Positions 16,381 to 25,635 of a DNA stretch of 64,000 bases are shown here, piece after piece. The stretch is from Sphingobacterium chuzhouense (lineage in GTDB: Bacteria > Bacteroidota > Bacteroidia > Sphingobacteriales > Sphingobacteriaceae), in the NCBI RefSeq assembly GCF_014692525.1, contig NZ_JACNYL010000001.1, positions 62,001-126,000 of the forward strand, written 5' to 3'. Under the pieces are notes generated by a model that saw only the letters and a list, made by a program, of their open reading frames with translations, was not told the origin of the DNA and ran no database searches. A program made the translations under genes and the position numbers. The stretch's first letter is position 1, and each line of letters opens with the position of its first letter.

Positions 16381-17097
16381 TCAACGGTTTAAAACCGCAA
16401 TCTCCAAACAGCAAGCTACGGCAGCAGTTTCGGTACGAAGGCGGCTATTACCCAACGAAACAGGTAGATATCCTAGCGATAACGCCTGTGCAATTTCGTT
16501 CTCGGAAAAATCACCTTCTGGACCTATCAAAACAAGATACTTACCTGCCGGAGAGCAAATATCTGCTAAATATTGTTTTTGGCCTTCCGCACAATGCGCA
16601 ATAGTTTGCGTCGTATATTCTTCCGTCTTTATCTGTTCGAAAAACTGTCGAAGGGAAATTGTAGGATTTATTTTTGGGAGATAAGCTTTAAGAGATTGTT
16701 TCATTGCCGAAACTACGACTTTATTCAGACGCTCTAATTTTACGTCTTTACGTTCGGAATGATCTGAAATAACCGGTGTAATTTCCTGTATGCCAATTTC
16801 CGTGGCTTTCTCCAAAAACCACTCCATCCTATCCATATTTTTAGTTGGTGCTATGGCTACATGCAGGTAATAAGTTGGTTTTTTATAACCTTGCTCTACG
16901 TGACGTATAGATAAAGTCGTTCGCTTGGGATGCGCGTCTAGAATGTTGGCGGTATACCATCCACCGACGCCATCAATTAGGTATATCTCATCCCCCGCCC
17001 CTAAACGTAACACTCGGATAGCGTGTTTGCTTTCATCTTCGCTAAGTATAAATTCGCGGTAATGCGGCTCAATAGTAGGCGTGTAAAACAAATGCAT
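16381..17097 (-). CDS. rsmE: 16S rRNA (uracil1498-N3)-methyltransferase
   Basis: 238 residues, the normal family length. It has an N-terminal PUA-like part (HAIRVLRLGAGDEIYLIDG) and a C-terminal SPOUT trefoil-knot methyltransferase with the diagnostic IGPEGDFSENE (about 188-198) and SLGNSRLRTETA (about 212-223) segments that bind S-adenosylmethionine. It methylates U1498 of the small subunit rRNA. Probably at the end of a run of housekeeping genes on the minus strand: CNNM/CorC, pyrophosphatase and DedA lie just upstream with gaps of 3-14 bases. Confidence 0.95.
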   Translation of the reverse strand: MHLFYTPTIEPHYREFILSEDESKHAIRVLRLGAGDEIYLIDGVGGWYTANILDAHPKRTTLSIRHVEQGYKKPTYYLHVAIAPTKNMDRMEWFLEKATEIGIQEITPVISDHSERKDVKLERLNKVVVSAMKQSLKAYLPKINPTISLRQFFEQIKTEEYTTQTIAHCAEGQKQYLADICSPAGKYLVLIGPEGDFSENEIAQALSLGYLPVSLGNSRLRTETAAVACCLEIAVLNR

Positions 17098-17111
17098 GCT
17101 ACAGGGAAATC

Positions 17112-18428
17112 TTACTCTTCATCAATATCGTCGTACGGTGTCTCCATCAACTCCAACTTCACAAATTCTATGTTTTGTTGGGTTTTCTTAATAATCGTGA
17201 ATGAATATCCAGCTGCTTCCCGCACTTCTCCAACATCCGGAATCTTCTCAAAATAATGGCTAACTAAACCTGCCATGGTATCATAATCAGAACTTTCAGG
17301 TAGTTCTAGTGGCAGATATCCATTGACATCATGTACACTCGCTCCGGCATCCACCATATATTCAGTTTCCGAAATTTTCTCCACAACTGGTGTTTCCTCA
17401 TCATATTCATCTTGAATCTCCCCAACCAATTCCTCTACGATGTCCTCTAGGGTCACCATTCCAGCCGTACCACCAAATTCATCCAAAACGATGGCAATCT
17501 GAATTCGCTTTTGCTGGAATTCAGCCATCAAATCGTTAATCTTCTTTGTCTCAGGAATGAAATAAGGTTTACGTATAATATTTTTCAGGATTACCTCCTT
17601 ACCCTGTACGATAATTGGCAGTAAATCTTTGGTGTGTACAATACCTACAATTTGATCTATATTATCGTCATAAATTGGAATTCGGGAATAACCTTCTTCC
17701 GTAGCGGTAGTGATGAGCTCTTCTGGTGTGTCTGTAATTTCCACGGCAACAATTTTGGTACGTGGAACCATGATATTCTTTACGATCCGCTCGTTAAAAT
17801 CAAAAACGTTCTTAATGAGCTCATGTTCGGCATTATTCAGTGCTCCACTCTCTTTTCCTTTTTCCAACAGATACTGTAGCTCTTCGGAAGAATGATGGGC
17901 TTCGTGGGCGTTCACTTCTATGCCGATTAAGCGTAACAAGAAATTAGCGAATCCATTCAATAACCAAATAATGGGTTTGAAAATATAGTAAAAAAATTGA
18001 AGCGGTGCAGCAATCCGCATAGTCGTTGCTACCGGTCGCTGTATGGCGATGGATTTCGGAGCCAGTTCACCAAAGACGATATGCAAAAAAGTAATAATAC
18101 TAAATGCGAGGACATGTCCCAGGTTTTTTGCTACCGTTCCGGTCAGTTCAACATTGAACAATCCAAAAAACTCATGAACAATACGCGTCATTACAGCCTC
18201 TCCCACCCAACCGAGTGCAAGAGAGGCCAAGGTAATCCCTAACTGTGTAGCTGCTAAATAGCCATCTAAATGTTCGGTGATATTCTTGGCAATTTTGGCG
18301 ACTTTACTTCCCGATTTTGCTTGAAGCTCAATCTGTGAAGCCCGAACTTTGACAATTGCAAATTCCGCAGCTACGAAAAAACCATTAGCCAAAACCAAAA
18401 ATACCGTCCAAAAAACATCAAGAGCCAT
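17112..18428 (-). CDS. CNNM/CorC-family membrane protein with CBS pair
   Basis: 438 residues. The N-terminal DUF21 membrane domain has about three or four helices (first VFWTVFLVLANGFFVAAEFAIV). Two CBS domains lie at about 205-330 (GYSRIPIYDD, VLDEFGGTAGMVTLEDIVEELVGEIQDE). A C-terminal CorC_HlyC domain ends in an acidic tail. Members were named hemolysins but are now linked to magnesium/cobalt handling. Located between rsmE and the pyrophosphatase gene, 8 bases from the latter. Since pyrophosphatase needs Mg2+, co-expression is plausible but not evidence of function. Confidence 0.9.
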   Translation of the reverse strand: MALDVFWTVFLVLANGFFVAAEFAIVKVRASQIELQAKSGSKVAKIAKNITEHLDGYLAATQLGITLASLALGWVGEAVMTRIVHEFFGLFNVELTGTVAKNLGHVLAFSIITFLHIVFGELAPKSIAIQRPVATTMRIAAPLQFFYYIFKPIIWLLNGFANFLLRLIGIEVNAHEAHHSSEELQYLLEKGKESGALNNAEHELIKNVFDFNERIVKNIMVPRTKIVAVEITDTPEELITTATEEGYSRIPIYDDNIDQIVGIVHTKDLLPIIVQGKEVILKNIIRKPYFIPETKKINDLMAEFQQKRIQIAIVLDEFGGTAGMVTLEDIVEELVGEIQDEYDEETPVVEKISETEYMVDAGASVHDVNGYLPLELPESSDYDTMAGLVSHYFEKIPDVGEVREAAGYSFTIIKKTQQNIEFVKLELMETPYDDIDEE

Positions 18429-18436
18429 GCTACAGA

Positions 18437-18979
18437 TTATTTGTTACCGAATTCTTTTTTATATAGTTCGATACTTTCCAATAAGATTTCTTGTGCACGT
18501 TCACGTCCGTGGATACCGTCTACACTCACTTTTTTCTTCTCCAATGCCTTATAGCTTTCGAAAAACTGCACGATCTCCTTCATGATATGTGGTGCCAAAT
18601 CTTCCATCTCATTCAGATAGCTGTATTTCGGATCGTGTTTAGCTACAGCAATAATCTTATCATCCTGTTCTCCGCCATCGATCATATTCATTACACCAAT
18701 TACTTTAGCCTCTACCAACGTCATGGGCAAGATATCTACCGAGCAGATAACTAAGATATCCAACGGATCTTTATCATCACAATAGGTTTGTGGAATAAAA
18801 CCATAATTGGCAGGATATACAACAGACGAACTTAAAACACGGTCCAATAAAAGAAGACCAGTTTCTTTATCTAACTCATATTTTCCTTTTGAGCCATTTG
18901 TAATTTCAATGATTGCATTGACCGAATTTGGCACGTCGCTCCCAGGAGCTATCTGATGCCAAGGATGTTGTTTGTTCAT
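18437..18979 (-). CDS. ppa: Inorganic pyrophosphatase (family I)
   Basis: 180 residues, a normal length for the soluble Mg-dependent enzyme that hydrolyses PPi to two phosphates and pulls biosynthetic reactions forward. Family signature residues are visible: KGKYELDKETG, YPANYGFIPQT and the DxDPxD-like CDDKDPLDILV metal motif. There is no signal peptide. It sits 3 bases after the DedA gene on the same strand, so the two are likely translated from one transcript. Confidence 0.95.
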   Translation of the reverse strand: MNKQHPWHQIAPGSDVPNSVNAIIEITNGSKGKYELDKETGLLLLDRVLSSSVVYPANYGFIPQTYCDDKDPLDILVICSVDILPMTLVEAKVIGVMNMIDGGEQDDKIIAVAKHDPKYSYLNEMEDLAPHIMKEIVQFFESYKALEKKKVSVDGIHGRERAQEILLESIELYKKEFGNK

Positions 18980-18982
18980 TAA

Positions 18983-19657
18983 TTAATTAACGTTACTGTT
19001 ATTACTGTTTGTTTTATTTGTTTCTTTTTTTCTGTTCTTTAACCATCTCTTAAACAACGCAATTACAATAGGCAAAAATGCGATGGCAATTAATCCGACG
19101 ATGATATACTCTACATAATTGATGATTTCAGGAAATTTAATGCCTAGGAAATAACCTGTTAATGTCAGTAAACTCACCCATAACAGAGCGCCTGCAACAT
19201 TGTAGAAAACGAATTTCCGAAAGTTCAACTTGACTACGCCCGCAAATATAGGAGCAAAGGTACGAACGATTGGCACAAAACGACCGATAACAAGCGCCGT
19301 TCCGCCATATTTTTGGTAAAACTCCTCTGCCATGATCACGTATTTACGTTTAAAAAGAAGAGAATCTTTTCGTTTGAAGAGCATGGGCCCCGTTCGATAA
19401 CCAAACCAATAGCCCGTAAAATTTCCTAAAATTCCGGCTCCGAGAATGCCGAAGTACATCGTTACGATGTCAACATCAATTTTTCCCAATGCGCAAAATA
19501 AGCCTGCGAGAAATAGCAAATAATCTCCTGGCAAAAAGAAGCCAAAGAAAAGGCCTGTCTCAGCAAAGACAATCAGCACTACGATATAGAACCCGCCATG
19601 GCTTAATAAATATTCCGGATCCATCAATTGCTGAAAGGACAGCCAAAAATCTTGCAT
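18983..19657 (-). CDS. DedA/VTT-family membrane protein
   Basis: 224 residues with about five hydrophobic segments and the family motifs FFLPGDYLLFLAG (with the acidic residue in the re-entrant loop) and GRFVPIVRTFAPIFAG. The C-terminus is cytosolic, basic and Asn-rich. DedA proteins are lipid scramblases/flippases of undecaprenyl-phosphate or related lipids, or affect proton-motive-force stability. Which applies here cannot be said. It is followed closely by ppa. Confidence 0.9.
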   Translation of the reverse strand: MQDFWLSFQQLMDPEYLLSHGGFYIVVLIVFAETGLFFGFFLPGDYLLFLAGLFCALGKIDVDIVTMYFGILGAGILGNFTGYWFGYRTGPMLFKRKDSLLFKRKYVIMAEEFYQKYGGTALVIGRFVPIVRTFAPIFAGVVKLNFRKFVFYNVAGALLWVSLLTLTGYFLGIKFPEIINYVEYIIVGLIAIAFLPIVIALFKRWLKNRKKETNKTNSNNSNVN

Positions 19658-19724
19658 AATTTCTATTTAGTATATCAGCAAAAACTGATCTAAAATCTTT
19701 CGTTTCTCAATTAGATATTATTAA

Positions 19725-20135
19725 TTACGAGTTAGTCACCTCCGAAATGGCTTCCCTTATATCTTCTGCCATTTTCGTCATTTCATCATTTGGCAGACTC
19801 AATTTAGGGCGAGCAAAGTTCATGTCGTCCACCTCATTTAAAGGGATTAAATGAATATGAGCGTGCGCTACCTCTAAACCGACTACGGCAATTCCTATCT
19901 TGCGACAAGGGAACACCTTTTTTATACCTTGGGCCACAATTTTCGCAAACACCCACATGCCCATATATTCGTCGTCATTAATATCAAAGATATAGTCTGT
20001 TTCTTTTTTCGGAATAACCAATACATGGCCTTTCGCCAAAGGACTAATATCCAGAAAAGCTAAATAATCAATACTTTCAGCTACTTTATAAGCTGGAATC
20101 TCACCCGACACTATCTTTGAAAAAATTGTTGACAT
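19725..20135 (-). CDS. HIT-family nucleotide-binding protein
   Basis: 136 residues with the complete histidine triad in VAHAHIHLIPLN near residues 97-108 and the N-terminal TIFSKIVSGEIPAYKV typical of HinT/PKCI-like proteins. These hydrolyse nucleoside phosphoramidates or adenylates. It is transcribed from its own promoter (TATATTTG at 20163-20170) just after the greA terminator, so it is a separate unit from greA. Confidence 0.92.
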   Translation of the reverse strand: MSTIFSKIVSGEIPAYKVAESIDYLAFLDISPLAKGHVLVIPKKETDYIFDINDDEYMGMWVFAKIVAQGIKKVFPCRKIGIAVVGLEVAHAHIHLIPLNEVDDMNFARPKLSLPNDEMTKMAEDIREAISEVTNS

Positions 20136-20162
20136 CTTTTATCTCTTTTAAAGAAAAACAAA

Positions 20163-20170
20163 CAAATATA
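20163..20170 (-). promoter_or_regulatory. -7 box TATATTTG of the HIT gene
   Basis: Perfect TAnnTTTG on the minus strand. Transcription would begin near 20157, giving a leader of about 20 bases before the ATG at 20135. Confidence 0.5.
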
Positions 20171-20213
20171 AAAAAACCCACACGAAATACGCACATCAAT
20201 AGGGAGGATTTAG

Positions 20214-20247
20214 AAAAAAAACGGTTGCTGTATGTTGGCAACCGTTT
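20214..20247 (-). terminator. greA terminator
   Basis: On the minus strand a 10-bp stem AAACGGTTGC/GCAACCGTTT is followed by a run of T (plus-strand A-run 20214-20219). Strong Rho-independent terminator about 65 bases after the greA stop. Confidence 0.85.
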
Positions 20248-20267
20248 CAAACTATATTTCTTAAACG

Positions 20268-20295
20268 ATGTGCGGTTATGGCAGAAACCGCACAT
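20268..20295. other. Second hairpin after greA
   Basis: A 10-bp inverted repeat ATGTGCGGTT (20268-20277) / AACCGCACAT (20286-20295) directly downstream of greA and ahead of the terminator. It lacks a T-run, so it is probably a 3'-end protecting hairpin. Confidence 0.55.
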
Positions 20296-20309
20296 AACCG
20301 TTCATCTTA

Positions 20310-20783
20310 TTACCTTGATATTTCCAAGATTTCGAACTCCAAGACACCTGCAGGAGCTTCTACTTGGGCTATCTCTCCTACCGATTTCCCAAGAAGCCCC
20401 TGTGCAATTGGCGATTTCACGGAAATCTTGCCCGCCTTTAAGTCAGCTTCCGTCTCCGAAACCAGCTGGTACGTCATCACGGCATTGTTTTTCTTATTCT
20501 TAATCTTCACGTAAGATAAAGCCAATACCTTGGACGTATCCAAATTAGATTCGTCAATTAGGCGTGCGCTAGCTAAGACGCCTTCTAACTTGGCTATCTT
20601 TGCTTCATGCAAACCTTGTGCTTCTTTTGCGGCATCATATTCCGCATTTTCGGATAAATCTCCCTTATCCCTTGCCTCTGCTATCGCTTTGGCGATATTC
20701 GCCCGGCCTTCTGTCTTTAGATACTGTAACTCCTGCTTCAGCTTATCTAATCCCTCTTGTGTGTAATAAGTTACTTCTGCCAT
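20310..20783 (-). CDS. greA: Transcription elongation factor GreA
   Basis: 157 residues, normal length. The N-terminal coiled coil contains the acidic tip (ARDKGDLSENAEYDAAKEAQG, two acidic residues in GDLSENAEY). The C-terminal FKBP-like domain ends with KSPIAQGLLGKSVGEIAQVEAPAG. It rescues backtracked RNA polymerase by stimulating RNA cleavage. A monocistronic unit with its own terminator. Confidence 0.97.
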   Translation of the reverse strand: MAEVTYYTQEGLDKLKQELQYLKTEGRANIAKAIAEARDKGDLSENAEYDAAKEAQGLHEAKIAKLEGVLASARLIDESNLDTSKVLALSYVKIKNKKNNAVMTYQLVSETEADLKAGKISVKSPIAQGLLGKSVGEIAQVEAPAGVLEFEILEISR

Positions 20784-20813
20784 ATTTTTACTTTATTTAT
20801 TCCAAAAAAAATT

Positions 20814-20863
20814 AAAAAAAGACAAGACCATACCGCCCTTTGTCAGGACAACATGGTCTTGCT
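20814..20863 (-). terminator. Terminator of the S9-kinase-regulator operon
   Basis: Stem CAAGACCAT (20823-20831) / ATGGTCTTG (20853-20861) with a plus-strand A-run at 20814-20820, i.e. T-run after the stem in the leftward direction. Located 50 bases after the response-regulator stop. Confidence 0.8.
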
Positions 20864-20913
20864 CATTGTCTGCTAAGATAGCAAGCAACTTCTAAAAAAG
20901 CAAATTTCTTTTG

Positions 20914-21612
20914 CTATTCTTCTTCGTCTGTATCAACAAACTTATACCCTAATCCGCGGACAGTCTGTAAATAATGCGGTTTATCAGGGTTAGTTTCGAT
21001 CTTCTTACGAAGACGTACCACGTGCATATCTAACGTCCGCGTATTTACATTGGAACTATACCCCCAAACAACTTCCATCAGCTCTTCCCGTGTAATCTCC
21101 TTACCTACATTTTGAAGAAAATAAAGCAATATCCGATTTTCCAAAATCGTCAATTCTATTTTTCGTCCGTCCCTTACCAAGGAATGTATAGTGGGATGAT
21201 GTTCCGTTTTGCCAAAAGTGTAAACATCACTGTTTTTCGGCAAAAAGAATCGTACTTTGTTTTCAATCATGGCCACTAACACATCCATGTTAAAGGGCTT
21301 CGTAATATAGTCTGTCACACCATAGCTATAAGCATCGATTTTGTCTACATCCTGTGACTTCGCTGTCATCATAATAATGATATTCTCAAAACCAGATTTG
21401 CGTACAGATTCACAGACATCAATGCCTTCTTTTCCAGGAAGCATCCAATCCAAGAGAACGACATCGGGCTTCTCTTGTAGTATTTGCTGCTCAGCTTCCA
21501 AGCCATTAGCAGCTTGAATAACTTTATATCCTTCTGTTTGCAAACGGTGTGTTACCAAAAAACGTAAGTTTTCGTCGTCTTCTATTACAGCAATAGTGAT
21601 ATCTTTACTCAT
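20914..21612 (-). CDS. OmpR-family response regulator
   Basis: 232 residues. The receiver domain 5-120 has the acidic pair EDD (11-13), phospho-acceptor Asp55 in VVLLDWMLPG and Lys in the DYITKPF loop. The C-terminal winged helix (about 135-228) contains TRTLDMHVVRLRKKIE and ends with VRGLGYKF. It follows the histidine kinase gene by 4 bases, so the two form a two-component pair. Target genes cannot be told from this window. Confidence 0.95.
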   Translation of the reverse strand: MSKDITIAVIEDDENLRFLVTHRLQTEGYKVIQAANGLEAEQQILQEKPDVVLLDWMLPGKEGIDVCESVRKSGFENIIIMMTAKSQDVDKIDAYSYGVTDYITKPFNMDVLVAMIENKVRFFLPKNSDVYTFGKTEHHPTIHSLVRDGRKIELTILENRILLYFLQNVGKEITREELMEVVWGYSSNVNTRTLDMHVVRLRKKIETNPDKPHYLQTVRGLGYKFVDTDEEE

Positions 21613-21616
21613 AATA

Positions 21617-23293
21617 TTATTTAGTTCTTTTCGGTCCTAAGGGCAAAAACAAAGTAAAAGTGGTGCCTTGTCCTGGCATGCTATCCACTTTAATTTCTCC
21701 CCCCATGAAATCTACAATTTCCTTACAGAACGCTAAACCCAAACCAATACTTCCTTGCTGGTTGAACTGGTTCTTTACTCTATAAAATTTTTTAAAAATA
21801 CTATTAAATTCCTTTTTATTTATGCCTATTCCTTTATCTTTAAATCTTATAACAAAATTTTTCTTACTTTGTTGCACATCAATATGTAGGAATTTCCGTT
21901 GCGGCTCCGAATATTTGTAGGCATTGTCAATCAGATTTTGAAACACGCTCAATAAAAGCGTTGTATCCACCATCATATTGTTTTGGACATCGATCGTATA
22001 GGAAAAGTTTAAATCAGGATATTTTAGTTTTACCGCTTCAAAAATAGGTTCGCAAAATTCCTCTACCCCTACCTCTTCTTTATTGGGTTTAATAGATTTG
22101 TTTTCGATTTGTGCAAATGACAATAATTTGTTCATCAAACTGTTCAGTTTATCCGCTTCTTGATCCAAAATCTTCCCATACATACGCTGTTCTTCTGTCG
22201 ATAGCTTTTCACTGCTTTGAATATTGTTACCAGCAATCTTAATAACACTGACAGGTGTTTTAAACTCATGTGTCAGATTATTGATAAAGTCATATTGCAG
22301 TTGAAACAGCCTACTATTGATCGTGACATTCCGATAGATGAGATAAGCAATCAAAATCAATATGAGATATACGCCAGATATGCCTAGGCTGACTGGAAAG
22401 AATCGTCTATTAATTTCTTTACTGATAAACACCTCGGAACTTGTATACTGCAATTTGTAATCGGATAATGCTCCAGGAAGAGGGAGTTCCGTTTGCAAAT
22501 AAAAACGCTGATCACTCACGCTACCGGATACAATAGGTAATATCTCTATTTTTTCATATAAATTTAAAGCGACATTCTTAATTTGAATCTTGCTCGGATC
22601 GATTAAGAACATGAACATATCTTGATCATACGACACCACGGTGGTATCTGGAGCGGACATCATACGCTTATAAATCAATAAATCGGAAATACGCGGGATA
22701 TTCATGTAAGTCACCTTTCCCGGATTTAACGTATAAAAAACCCGATATATCTCGTCGTCTGACATACTGGTCGATTCATTCACACGATCTAAAAAGCCAA
22801 CGAACTTCAACACCATGGTATTAAAGTCATCTATAAACGCACGTGTCTGTGTGTTTTCCGGACGTTGGGTAATAAGTCTATTATTTTGGTCCAGATGAAA
22901 GGAGGTAATACTTTTTGGATAAACAAGCAGGTGATTATATTTAATACCCGCTTCTATAGAATCGGAGTTCGTAATAGCGATATCATAAAAAAGAACACGA
23001 TCGACAAAAGTATATTTCCGGATTACGTCGCTGACATAAGACGCCGCTTTTACGGAATCTAAATATCCTTGATAATATGATATTTCCGGGATTTTATCGT
23101 TAAAGAACTCGTGAAAAGGTTGTACTGACCTATCGAATACTTCTACTTTTCTGTTGTTAAATTCGGTTTCAATGAAATTGGCTATCATGGAACGTGCAGC
23201 GAGCATAGCGACACCAAATAACAACGTCACCAATATTACAAAAGCAATCAGCAACCCAAAGTTCTTTCGGTATTTAAGCTGGTTATACGCCAT
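21617..23293 (-). CDS. Membrane sensor histidine kinase
   Basis: 558 residues. Helix 1 at about 12-38, a large periplasmic sensor region (about 40-295) without a family I recognise, and helix 2 at about 299-322. Then come HisKA with His342 in THEFKTPVSV, N box with Asn457 (NLIDNAYKY), G1 DKGIGI and G2 GSIGLGLAF. It lies between an S9-type lipoprotein gene (5-base gap) and its response regulator (4-base gap). Tight coupling suggests the lipoprotein takes part in sensing. Signal unknown. Confidence 0.93.
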   Translation of the reverse strand: MAYNQLKYRKNFGLLIAFVILVTLLFGVAMLAARSMIANFIETEFNNRKVEVFDRSVQPFHEFFNDKIPEISYYQGYLDSVKAASYVSDVIRKYTFVDRVLFYDIAITNSDSIEAGIKYNHLLVYPKSITSFHLDQNNRLITQRPENTQTRAFIDDFNTMVLKFVGFLDRVNESTSMSDDEIYRVFYTLNPGKVTYMNIPRISDLLIYKRMMSAPDTTVVSYDQDMFMFLIDPSKIQIKNVALNLYEKIEILPIVSGSVSDQRFYLQTELPLPGALSDYKLQYTSSEVFISKEINRRFFPVSLGISGVYLILILIAYLIYRNVTINSRLFQLQYDFINNLTHEFKTPVSVIKIAGNNIQSSEKLSTEEQRMYGKILDQEADKLNSLMNKLLSFAQIENKSIKPNKEEVGVEEFCEPIFEAVKLKYPDLNFSYTIDVQNNMMVDTTLLLSVFQNLIDNAYKYSEPQRKFLHIDVQQSKKNFVIRFKDKGIGINKKEFNSIFKKFYRVKNQFNQQGSIGLGLAFCKEIVDFMGGEIKVDSMPGQGTTFTLFLPLGPKRTK

Positions 23294-23298
23294 GCTGC

Positions 23299-25188
23299 TT
23301 ATAGATATTGCTTCAAAAAAGCCTCTACTTCTTGATAATAGTTTATAATGTTTTCTTCACTTCTAAATCGTCGCCCCTCATCTTCTCTATATATATACTT
23401 AATCGGCACGTTATTGTTTTTCAATTTCTGTACAAATTGGTTGGCATCCGTCAACGAACTAAATTTATCTTTACCCCCTTGTGCAAAAAGCACTGGAATC
23501 TTTACTTTATCGGCATGGAAAACGGGAGAAATTGCTTTGAATAGCTCATATTCCTTACTTGGATTACCTATTATATTATAAAATAGGCGGACATATTGCT
23601 GATGATGAGGCGGTATCTCTCTAAAATACGTAAAGAGGTTTGTATACCCCGACATCGAGATAGCACATTTATAAAAGGACGAGTTATATGTGGCGGCATG
23701 TAGAGCCGAATAGCCCCCAAAACCACTCCCCATAATGGCTACCCTATTTTTGTCTACGATTCCCTGATGTATCAACCATGTAACCCCGTCAATCATATCA
23801 GCTTGTATCTTCCCTCCCCATTCTTTAAAACCAGCTGCCCAAAACTTCTTCCCATAACCAGCCGACCCTCTATAGTTTAATTGAAAAACCAGGTAGCCCC
23901 TGTTTGCAAGAAATTGCACCTCGGCATCGAAATTACTAGTTTCGCGTCGATATGGTCCATCATGCACTAACACGACCACCGGCAATTTTTCCTTTTTTTG
24001 GGTCAATGGATAAGTAAGATATCCGTGCAATGTTAAGCCATCCCGACTTTGAAAACTAACCGTTTCTTTCGGAGACAAGCTTGCGGTTGATAATTTGGGA
24101 TTCATTTCCTCCAACAGTTCCGCTGTATCGGCTAATACATTATAATGATAAATTCCGCCTGCATGCACATCGGTATAGACTTTAACAATCCAATGGTGCA
24201 TGCTTGTATCGGTATCTAAAATATCAATGGATTGGTTATCGAATTTAGCCGATAGCTTGTCGAAGTATTGCTGAAAGGTTCGGTGGAAGAAATGTCTTTT
24301 TACTTTATTAATAGTATACTGGCTAAAAATAAGTTCCTGCAAATGGTCGAAATAACCCACCGGTTCAAGGTCTACCTCCGAATTTTCGAATATTAACCGT
24401 TCTTCCTCTCCAGTAGAAACATTGTATTCCACTAACGAAAATCTATCTCTATTGTGATTAGACAGCGCATAAATATGAGTATGGGAATCCTTCACAAATC
24501 CTAAAGGTCTTATCGATGTTTGATAATCTGTATTGGCAATCTGCTGAAAAGGCATATTTTCATCGGCCCTGTACAAGATGTTTTCTTGCACGCTATCATT
24601 AGTCATCGCCAATCTCACTTTCCCGTCTGGCGAAGCAAACCATTTAGAGATATTACCAGGATTACGTGTCAACAATTGTGGAGCAGAACCATCTACAAAA
24701 ATTTTATACAAATCAAATGCAGTTGAATCTCGGTCGTTCAAGGTGGCAAGCAAATAATTATCATGGAGAGTGTGCGGAGCCAACCACCGTAATCGTGCTT
24801 TCTTAACCGGCAACAATGGTATAGTCTTTTCAGAATCGACAAAAATGCTATAAATGCGCAGGCTGTCTTGTGGAGAATGGCTATTGGAATATACAATTAA
24901 GGAATCTGACGCCCAGAAAAAATACTGAACATTCATATCCGACTGATACGTAAGTTGCTTCGATTTGTTTTTATTTTGCAAATCCAAGACAAAAATATTC
25001 TTACAATGATCGTCTACGCCCAAGTAAGCGATCCGACGACCATCCGGTGATATTTTGAAGTTACTCTTTTCTGGTTTTACGAAAAAATCTTCAATGGGGA
25101 TTAATTTGTTCGTATTTTGCTTATTTCCACACGAAACCGAAACGACAAACAAACACACCGCATATATCCAAAGCAAAAATCTAAACAT
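23299..25188 (-). CDS. S9 prolyl-oligopeptidase-like lipoprotein, apparently lacking catalytic Ser and His
   Basis: 629 residues. A lipoprotein signal has Cys20 in VSVSC. A beta-propeller region (about 40-360) is followed by an S9 alpha/beta-hydrolase domain (about 370-629) with VLVHDGPY and NYRGSAGYGKKF. In active S9 enzymes the elbow is GxSxGGY. Here it reads GSGFGGY (487-493), with Gly489 at the Ser position. Asp574 (GGKD) is kept. The catalytic His in DEGHGF is Arg606 (DEGRRF). By eye this is a pseudo-peptidase. It is the first gene of an operon with a histidine kinase and response regulator, so a periplasmic peptide-binding sensor subunit is an attractive inference. The DNA around both sites is in frame with no sign of decay. 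Confidence 0.85.
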   Translation of the reverse strand: MFRFLLWIYAVCLFVVSVSCGNKQNTNKLIPIEDFFVKPEKSNFKISPDGRRIAYLGVDDHCKNIFVLDLQNKNKSKQLTYQSDMNVQYFFWASDSLIVYSNSHSPQDSLRIYSIFVDSEKTIPLLPVKKARLRWLAPHTLHDNYLLATLNDRDSTAFDLYKIFVDGSAPQLLTRNPGNISKWFASPDGKVRLAMTNDSVQENILYRADENMPFQQIANTDYQTSIRPLGFVKDSHTHIYALSNHNRDRFSLVEYNVSTGEEERLIFENSEVDLEPVGYFDHLQELIFSQYTINKVKRHFFHRTFQQYFDKLSAKFDNQSIDILDTDTSMHHWIVKVYTDVHAGGIYHYNVLADTAELLEEMNPKLSTASLSPKETVSFQSRDGLTLHGYLTYPLTQKKEKLPVVVLVHDGPYRRETSNFDAEVQFLANRGYLVFQLNYRGSAGYGKKFWAAGFKEWGGKIQADMIDGVTWLIHQGIVDKNRVAIMGSGFGGYSALHAATYNSSFYKCAISMSGYTNLFTYFREIPPHHQQYVRLFYNIIGNPSKEYELFKAISPVFHADKVKIPVLFAQGGKDKFSSLTDANQFVQKLKNNNVPIKYIYREDEGRRFRSEENIINYYQEVEAFLKQYL

Positions 25189-25317
25189 ATTCCAATCCTA
25201 TTGCAGTTTCAAATATTGTTATTTTTTTATAAAATATGCCATGTGCAACCTTATTTTTACAAGCCTTATTCGTGATCTTTTCCAACTCGTAACGTATAAC
25301 TTATAATTCCAATCTTG

Positions 25318-25325
25318 TATCTTTG
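25318..25325 (+). promoter_or_regulatory. -7 box TATCTTTG just ahead of the DUF4286 start
   Basis: Perfect TAnnTTTG ending 3 bases before the ATG at 25329. If used, the transcript would begin at or about the start codon (leaderless). No matching -33 TTG seen. Confidence 0.35.
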
Positions 25326-25328
25326 TGC

Positions 25329-25619
25329 ATGATTCTGTATAACATTTCCATTATTGTTGAGGACAGCAGCCATGAACAAGTGGTCAATTGGCTGAAGTCA
25401 TACTTACGCACAAGTTCTTTCGAAACAAAGTTTTTGAAAATGTTGGATTCCCCACATGAAGGGAATACATATTGCGTACAATTTCTGGCTACAGATGACA
25501 TTACGATCGTCAAGTTTCAAGAAGATGTGGTGGCCGAATTGCAAGCGTATCTCATTGCTCATCACTCCGAGAAAGCTTTTATTTTTGAAAGTAAGATGCA
25601 ATACCTATCATTGGAATAA
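25329..25619 (+). CDS. DUF4286 protein
   Basis: 96 residues from the ATG at 25329. Another in-frame start 6 bases upstream lies inside a promoter-like box. The protein is a small ferredoxin-like alpha/beta fold (ILYNISIIVEDSSHEQVVNWLKSYL then QFLATDDITIVKFQEDVVAELQAYL). DUF4286 is common and conserved in Bacteroidota, with no known function. It stands alone, convergent with the DUF983 gene. Confidence 0.8.
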   Translation: MILYNISIIVEDSSHEQVVNWLKSYLRTSSFETKFLKMLDSPHEGNTYCVQFLATDDITIVKFQEDVVAELQAYLIAHHSEKAFIFESKMQYLSLE

Positions 25620-25635
25620 CGGATCAATCAAAACG

